Positions 59,041 to 64,000 of a stretch of 64,000 nt of DNA are shown here, piece by piece. The position numbers and the translations under genes are program-made. Source of the DNA: Chitinophagaceae bacterium (GTDB lineage Bacteria > Bacteroidota > Bacteroidia > Chitinophagales > Chitinophagaceae); the NCBI GenBank assembly GCA_016710745.1, contig JADJVB010000010.1, forward strand, positions 434,001-498,000, in the 5' to 3' direction. The first letter of the stretch is position 1. The number at the start of each line of letters is the position of its first letter. The notes beneath the pieces are model-generated. The model saw nothing but the letters and a program-made list of their open reading frames with translations, was not told the DNA's origin and made no database searches.

Positions 59041-60783
59041 ATGGATAAGCCCAAACAAAAAGTTACCCTTGCACAGGCATTTAAAGAATTCATCTGGCCC
59101 AGGCGGAAGATCGTGTTCTTTGGATTATTGTTGATCGTCGTCAGCCGGTTGGCCAGCCTGGTACTGCCGGGTGCCAGTAAATATCTGATGGATGATGTGA
59201 TCGTGAAAAAAGACGTGCACATGTTGTGGATACTGTTGGCAGTTGTTGCCGGATCTATTGTTGTGCAATCAGTTACTTCTTATCTGCTTACTAAATTATT
59301 AAGTGTTGAAGCCCAGCACCTGATCTCCCAGTTAAGAATTAAAGTACAGAAAAAAATTCTTTCGCTACCTATTAGTTATTTCGATAACAACAAATCGGGC
59401 GCCCTGGTGAGCCGCATCATGACGGATGTGGAAGGTGTTCGTAATCTGGTAGGCACCGGGTTGGTGCAATTAATCGGTGGATTTTTAACGGCCATTATTT
59501 CTCTGGTGTTGCTGATCCGGATCAGTCCGATGATGACTTTTTACGTATTGGTGCCCGTGGCCATTTTTGCAGTAGTGGCGTTAAAAGCGTTTACGTATAT
59601 ACGTCCGATTTTTAGAATGCGGGGCGTTATCAATGCCGATGTAACCGGTCGTTTAACAGAAAGTATCAACGGGGTTCGGGTGATAAAAGGCTTCAACGCC
59701 GAAATCCAGGAAAATAAAACCTTTGAGAAAGGCGTGGAGCAATTGTTTCTGAATGTGAAGAAGAGCCTTACTTCCACAGCCATCATCACCAGTTCGGCCA
59801 CGCTGTTACTGGGATTGGCATCGGCGGGAATAATGGGTATTGGCGGATACATGATCATCCAGGGGCAATTAACCTTTGGTGAATTTTTGGCGTTTACCCT
59901 TTACCTTGGTTTTATGATCGCCCCGATCGTTCAGATGAGTAATATCGGAAGTCAGCTCACCGAAGCCTTTGCGGGGCTCGACAGAACCGAAGAGATCATG
60001 AATATGGATCCGGAGGATGATAAAGCAGTTCGGATAATTCCTTTACCAACTTTAAAAGGCGATATACGATTCCAGGATGTATCATTCGCATACGAAGAAG
60101 GGAAAGAAGTAGTGCGTGGTATCAGCTTTGATGCACCGGCCGGTTCAGTAACGGCCTTGGTAGGCAGCTCGGGCTCGGGTAAAACTACCATTGCCAGTTT
60201 GGCCGCCACTTTTATCACACCCGATTCGGGTAAGATCACCATCGACGGAACCGATTTAAGTAAGGTAATATTATCAGACTACCGGCAACACCTGGGCGTA
60301 GTTTTACAGGATGATTTTTTGTTTGAAGGAACCATCCGCGAAAATATTTTATTTGCCCGTCCTGACGCCGGAGAGGAGAAACTGACTCACGCGGTGAAAT
60401 CGGCTTATGTATATGAGTTCACCGATCGTTTTGAAAAAGGCCTGGATACCGTGATCGGCGAAAGGGGTGTAAAACTGTCGGGCGGACAAAGGCAACGCAT
60501 CGCCATCGCCCGGGCTATCCTGGCCGATCCAAAAGTGATCATCCTGGATGAAGCCACCAGCAGCCTGGATACGGAAAGCGAATCGTTGATTCAGCAAAGT
60601 TTAAATGAGTTGATGAGGGGGCGAACCACCTTTGTAATTGCCCACCGGCTCAGTACCATCCGCAAAGCCGACCAGATACTGGTTATTGAATCGGGCGAAA
60701 TAAGAGAGCGAGGTAACCACGATGAGCTGATCGCGAAACAGGGCAGGTATTATGAGTTGTTTACGTATCAGGCGAGGATATAA
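59041..60783 (+). CDS. ABC-type exporter, fused membrane and ATPase domains (MsbA-like)
   Basis: 580 residues, the size of MsbA. Six membrane helices (about 20-310) and an ATPase domain with Walker A GSSGSGKTTIASL, Q-loop 'LGVVLQDDFLFEGTI', signature LSGGQRQRIAIARAIL, Walker B VIILDEATSSLD and H-loop 'TFVIAHRLSTI'. The 'KSGALVSRIMTDVEGVRNLV' coupling helix resembles lipid exporters. It may flip lipid A precursors or export other hydrophobic compounds as a homodimer. The exact cargo is not known. Confidence 0.94.
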   Translation: MDKPKQKVTLAQAFKEFIWPRRKIVFFGLLLIVVSRLASLVLPGASKYLMDDVIVKKDVHMLWILLAVVAGSIVVQSVTSYLLTKLLSVEAQHLISQLRIKVQKKILSLPISYFDNNKSGALVSRIMTDVEGVRNLVGTGLVQLIGGFLTAIISLVLLIRISPMMTFYVLVPVAIFAVVALKAFTYIRPIFRMRGVINADVTGRLTESINGVRVIKGFNAEIQENKTFEKGVEQLFLNVKKSLTSTAIITSSATLLLGLASAGIMGIGGYMIIQGQLTFGEFLAFTLYLGFMIAPIVQMSNIGSQLTEAFAGLDRTEEIMNMDPEDDKAVRIIPLPTLKGDIRFQDVSFAYEEGKEVVRGISFDAPAGSVTALVGSSGSGKTTIASLAATFITPDSGKITIDGTDLSKVILSDYRQHLGVVLQDDFLFEGTIRENILFARPDAGEEKLTHAVKSAYVYEFTDRFEKGLDTVIGERGVKLSGGQRQRIAIARAILADPKVIILDEATSSLDTESESLIQQSLNELMRGRTTFVIAHRLSTIRKADQILVIESGEIRERGNHDELIAKQGRYYELFTYQARI

Positions 60784-60927
60784 ATCGGGCAATATCATGG
60801 TTAAGCAGGGCGTGGGCATGATTATTATTCTCAGGCGAATGCTGGCTTACAGTTTGTAGCTCCTTCAGAATCTCGCCAGAAAAACGCAATTGCCCTGTTG
60901 ATGCCGGTTTATAGAGCTATTTAAAAA

Positions 60928-61293
60928 TGGTATATTTAAAGGAAGCGAATAATGAAAATAATCAGGGGCTCAAATTTTTGTTCGATAAATATGTACAATT
61001 GCCAGGTGATCATTTAAAATGAATTGAAAGGAGAAGAATTGCTTGAACAGGACCATGACGATATTGAAAAAAAATTCAATTGCCCTTCGGGTGAAATCGT
61101 TCTCTGTTTGTTTTATTTGACCCGTAAAATTGAGCTGATCAATAATAAAGAGCACCAGAGTGGTTATATACTATATATGTCGCAAGATAATTTTTGCCTT
61201 GACAAACACAAACACAAGGTTTACTTCTCCTTCTACAAGAAAAATATAAAAACCTTAACAGAGGTACAGTTATTCTTCTTTTCGTGGTTGTAG
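60928..61293 (+). pseudogene. Degenerate ORF of unknown origin
   Basis: A short frame from ATG at 60928 (MVYLKEANNENNQGLKFLF...) stops after 31 codons. A frame restored by removing one A from the AAAA at about 61015 continues to 61293 with 'ELKGEELLEQDHDDIEKKF' and 'EIVLCLFYLTRKIELINNK'. I recognise no family. It could be a real small protein with one base error, or decayed DNA; it lies next to other remnants in an otherwise gene-poor 900-base gap. Bases 60784-60927 show nothing. Confidence 0.3.
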
Positions 61294-61303
61294 GGTTTTG
61301 TAG

Positions 61304-61490
61304 TTAAAATGATAAATCTTCTCCGTCATTATCATTATAAGGCTTCCATGTAGATACTATTGATTCAGGCAGTTCTAATTTTGGTTGTTTATAATCTTTT
61401 CTGCCTCTACTTTTCTTCTTTTTGCTAGCACAGGGTCGCATGGAGTTTCCCCTGTAAATGGGTCGCTATACCCAATCAGGTCAACCGTTG
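61304..61490 (-). pseudogene. Remnant of a phage-type primase-helicase, C-terminal tail (inverted relative to the other remnant)
   Basis: The minus strand encodes 'TVDLIGYSDPFTGETPCDPV' and 'LAKRRKVEAEKI', and, after adding one T to TTTT at 61379-61382, 'KLELPESIVSTWKPYNDNDG' then a stop. The first segment looks like the tail that follows the DnaB-type core in helicases of Bacteroidota phages and elements. It faces the plus-strand remnant at 61458-61655 and does not form one gene with it in this arrangement. The family call is from memory of such tails and is uncertain. Confidence 0.35.
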
Positions 61491-61655
61491 CCAATTGTAG
61501 ATATGTATGATATTGCAGGTGGCGCTTTGTGGGGGAATAAATCAGACCAAATAATATCATACTATAGACCAAACTTTCATTTAGATAAAAATAATCCTGA
61601 CGTTACAATTTCCGCTATTCGTGGCACAGGAACCAAATTGCCTTATTCTGTTTAG
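61458..61655 (+). pseudogene. Remnant of a phage-type DnaB-like helicase (C-terminal core)
   Basis: 65 residues. 'PIVDMYDIAGGALWGNKSDQ' and 'IISYYRPNFHLDKNNPDV' resemble the core strand-helix 'YDIAGGAMWNNK.DNIL.YHRPN' found near the end of DnaB-like helicases carried by Bacteroidota phages and mobile elements. An in-frame TAA lies directly before the ATG, so the rest of the helicase is missing. No promoter or ribosome site seen. It is most likely a leftover of an integrated element. Confidence 0.4.
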
Positions 61656-61685
61656 TGCGCCCCGGTGCGTTACAGGTGAATTCTT

Positions 61686-62615
61686 TCATATCCATGCACG
61701 CCGGTCTTCATAATTATCTGGTATATAAGTAAGGTATTGCACCAGCCTGGGCTCCTGGCCGAGATTGGCTGAGGCACAATGCGGGAGTGCCTGGTGCCAG
61801 ATGATCAGGTCGCCGGCATTGCCCGGAACAGGAACCGGTTGTAATGTTTCCAACGCATAACGCCTCAGGTCGATATTTGGCGGCGCCGTGTCTATCCACT
61901 CGTTGATTTGCCGGTGAAAGCCCGGCACACATTGAAATGCTCCTCCGGTTTCGGTTACGTTTGTGAGATATAGTAATCCCTGGAATCTTTCCGGTATAGG
62001 CAATTCCAGACTGGTGTCCCAATGCAAAGGGCTGCCTTTAAATGTGTACTGATCGGTTTGAGGAGGGTTAAAACTGACTTTGTCAATGATTTTTTTTATG
62101 GCCGTATTGCCATAGAGTTGTTCAAATGCTCTGCGTATTCTTGTTGAATTACGGGTGGCATGCAATGCCTCGTGCTGTGTAAAAACAACCATTAGCCCAC
62201 TCATCGCAGTGTGCTGCTTATACCAGCTTGCAGGGTCTTCGGGGCTGGCACCCAGGAACTCCCAGATAGCCTTGTTGGCGTTTATGTGTTCCTGTTTGGT
62301 TGCCGCTTCCCGCAAAACCACGTATCCGTTTTCCCGCCAATGCCTGATATCTGTTTCCGAAAGCACATCGGTTTCTATACTATTAGCCGTTTCCGTAATG
62401 CGGGCTTTTTCGTTTGCCCATTGCAGGAAGTTAATAAGATCGGGTTGCTGGGTATATAAGTACAACAACATCTCCTGCATCCCTATTTCCAGGTCGTATA
62501 CATGGCCCAGATCTTTATCCCAGGTATCCGTCGTTATCAAATCCGGATGAATGGCTTTTTGCCAGATCCTGGTCAGGGAACCTACCTGTGAGGCGGATAG
62601 TATTGGATATTCCAT
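61686..62615 (-). CDS. Phytanoyl-CoA dioxygenase (PhyH) family protein
   Basis: 309 residues from the ATG at 62615 (a TTG two codons upstream is less likely). The Fe(II) site is H-x-D in 'SPLHWDTSLELPI' with the distal histidine in 'LIIWHQALPHCASANLG' and the 2-oxoglutarate Arg in 'GQEPRLVQYLTYIP'. 'LYLTNVTETGGAFQCVPGFH' is the conserved core. It is probably an alpha-ketoglutarate-dependent hydroxylase; the substrate is unknown. No neighbour hints at a pathway. A TTATTTTG word sits three bases before the ATG. Confidence 0.87.
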   Translation of the reverse strand: MEYPILSASQVGSLTRIWQKAIHPDLITTDTWDKDLGHVYDLEIGMQEMLLYLYTQQPDLINFLQWANEKARITETANSIETDVLSETDIRHWRENGYVVLREAATKQEHINANKAIWEFLGASPEDPASWYKQHTAMSGLMVVFTQHEALHATRNSTRIRRAFEQLYGNTAIKKIIDKVSFNPPQTDQYTFKGSPLHWDTSLELPIPERFQGLLYLTNVTETGGAFQCVPGFHRQINEWIDTAPPNIDLRRYALETLQPVPVPGNAGDLIIWHQALPHCASANLGQEPRLVQYLTYIPDNYEDRRAWI

Positions 62616-62752
62616 GTACAAAATAACGGATTTGGGTTAAGCTGGTAAATAAATATTTTGGTGCATCGGCATGGATCTGTTTGCCGACAGGTAGGTTAGA
62701 CAAAGTCTAAAAACCAATACATCCTCGTCGGAGACGAGGACGAGGGGAATGC

Positions 62753-63661
62753 CTACTCAACAAAAACAAAATGTTTATTATCAATCAGTTCTTCGCCACT
62801 CCACCGGTAGGCAACTAAAAAGCCATTTTTTGCAACGCTGTAATCCAGGCAGATCACGTTTGCTGATTGTACAACCGGAAATTGATCTTCCAGCCAGTAA
62901 TGACCAAAGAACACCGGAGGCGCATCCTTGGGGTAAATATTGAATTTTAAGTCTTCCGGAATTATTTCGGATCGTAATGCCTGCGGGCAGTTAAACAGGA
63001 ATTCTCCAAAATAATTTGATCCGGGATCCACCCACCATTTTATCCGGTTTGTTGTTCGGGCATGGCCATCTTTGTCAAACCAAACATCCTTTTCGGGTAT
63101 ATTAAATTCTTTCCCTTTTAAAGTATCATTAATGACCTCATAAGCCAGCGAACCCTTTTGATGAGAAGCAAAAAGCAGTTCATCATGTAGTGTGACAAAG
63201 TTTTTGCTTTTTAGCCACTCAATATGACTGGCATCCCAGCAGGCGTGTACTACCCGCAATTGTTCCAGGTCTAAAAACAAAGGTAATGTACGAAACCAGT
63301 CGAGGTACAATGACCATTCATCGGGATAGTTGGCGAATTGATCCAATGTGGCCCGGTGTTGTTTTTGATGTACGGCACTATGGCTCCGTAAATAGCCCCC
63401 ACCCACCCTTTGCGTTGCAAATGCGATGGCATTATATTCATGATTACCCATTACGGCCAATGCCTGTCCATTGCTTACCATGCCTTTTACCAGTTGCAGG
63501 GTTTCCCGTATTTCGGGGCCACGGTCGATAAAATCACCTACGAATATTACCTTTCGATCGGTGTGTTTCCATATTCCGTCTGTTTGGGTATAATCCAGTT
63601 TTGTGAGCAGTGCTTTTAGTTTGGAGCAGTAGCCGTGTATGTCGCCGATGATATCGTACAA
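62753..63661 (-). CDS. Metallophosphoesterase (PrpE/ApaH-like)
   Basis: 302 residues, TTG start at 63661 (no ATG nearby upstream). Calcineurin-type metal motifs are complete: IGDIHGY (about 5-11), 'VGDFIDRGPE', 'AVMGNHEYNAI' and two later histidines, in 'RVVHACWDASH' and 'VFFGHYWLEDQ'. Related enzymes split Ap4A or dephosphorylate proteins in the cytoplasm. The exact substrate is not certain. The two hundred bases after it hold only the start of the next gene. Confidence 0.88.
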   Translation of the reverse strand: MYDIIGDIHGYCSKLKALLTKLDYTQTDGIWKHTDRKVIFVGDFIDRGPEIRETLQLVKGMVSNGQALAVMGNHEYNAIAFATQRVGGGYLRSHSAVHQKQHRATLDQFANYPDEWSLYLDWFRTLPLFLDLEQLRVVHACWDASHIEWLKSKNFVTLHDELLFASHQKGSLAYEVINDTLKGKEFNIPEKDVWFDKDGHARTTNRIKWWVDPGSNYFGEFLFNCPQALRSEIIPEDLKFNIYPKDAPPVFFGHYWLEDQFPVVQSANVICLDYSVAKNGFLVAYRWSGEELIDNKHFVFVE

Positions 63662-63874
63662 GAGTTATTGTTTCGTGTGAATAGCAATGGGTTTAAGACC
63701 AGTCTAAATGTATGAAAATTTGAGTTAATCTTAATTTTCCGGGCGGGCCTCTGCCCCGATCTTGTGTGTGGCATGCAGGATCTGCCGTGCTGAAAATAAT
63801 GTTACCATAAAATTTAAACTGCGGATTTTTGATGAAGTAAAGGTTGTAAATTTATCAGCACATAAAATAGTTGC

Positions 63875-64000
63875 ATGAGAAATTCTGTACACGGGTTTGC
63901 CATAATTTTACTGGTCTTTATTTTTACTGCCTGCCAAAAGGAATTGAACTTTGAAGACCTGCCCACAAACGGGCAGGCTGTTGGCACTTTAAAATCATCA
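63875..64000 (+). CDS. Putative lipoprotein, N-terminal part (3' end outside window)
   Basis: The frame opens with ATG at 63875 and is open to the last base (42 codons). A signal peptide (FAIILLVFIFTACQ) ends in FTAC, a lipobox with C20, followed by a polar region (KELNFEDLPTNGQAVGTLKS). The bulk of the protein is beyond the window, so no family can be given. Confidence 0.72.
   Translation, partial: MRNSVHGFAIILLVFIFTACQKELNFEDLPTNGQAVGTLKSS

Overview
The window is about 64 kb of a Bacteroidota chromosome, most likely from Chitinophagaceae or a close relative. Three things point there: the Bacteroidota promoter word TAnnTTTG sits in front of many genes, Shine-Dalgarno sequences are scarce, and the gene content is typical (S46 dipeptidyl peptidase, giant protein with a type IX secretion (T9SS) C-terminal signal, DUF4834, TlpA-like thioredoxin with an N-terminal lipoprotein-type domain, SurA-like PPIases, fasciclin lipoprotein). 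No rRNA genes, CRISPR array or intact mobile element was found. The assignment rests on reading motifs, not on a database search.

Layout. 1-13.5 kb: end of metF, a PPIase/TlpA-like envelope pair, the RNA methyltransferase RlmD-type gene with a palindromic repeat inside its reading frame, an active rhomboid followed by an apparently dead one, a membrane EEP phosphatase, cysS, a fasciclin lipoprotein, an AlkA-type glycosylase, free methionine sulfoxide reductase, a CYTH protein and a TMEM97-like EXPERA membrane protein. 13.5-24 kb: S46 peptidase, bacterial GH3 protein, beta-barrel protein, LysE exporter, MtgA, then a tightly overlapping minus-strand operon (M23 lipoprotein, pnuC, tag, a 59-residue membrane protein, NadR-type kinase) behind nfu. 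24-39 kb: DUF3667, UvrD/PcrA helicase, M19-type dipeptidase, recA, EamA exporter plus GNAT, SixA phosphatase, phytase-like lipoprotein, S1/P1 nuclease, purF, an outer-membrane barrel, a CAT-anticodon tRNA, a HAD phosphatase and a 16-copy heptamer array. 39-47.5 kb: the conserved rimP-nusA-infB cluster, a SurA-type chaperone, hflX and a Rieske protein. 47.8-58.9 kb: one 3700-residue secreted repeat protein. 59-64 kb: MsbA-like ABC exporter, a decayed stretch with remnants of a phage-type helicase, a PhyH dioxygenase, a metallophosphatase and the start of a lipoprotein.

Cross-cutting observations. (1) Six genes carry an exact TAnnTTTG only 4-5 nt before the start codon and four more carry a near match at 4 nt, which predicts leaderless mRNAs. 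(2) recA, the GH3 gene, the S46 gene and a helicase remnant are each broken by one missing A/T in a homopolymer, so sequencing error is a more likely cause than real decay. (3) Small GC-rich palindromic elements occur between genes and in one case (rlmD) inside a gene. (4) The end of uvrD appears to be duplicated downstream in diverged form.
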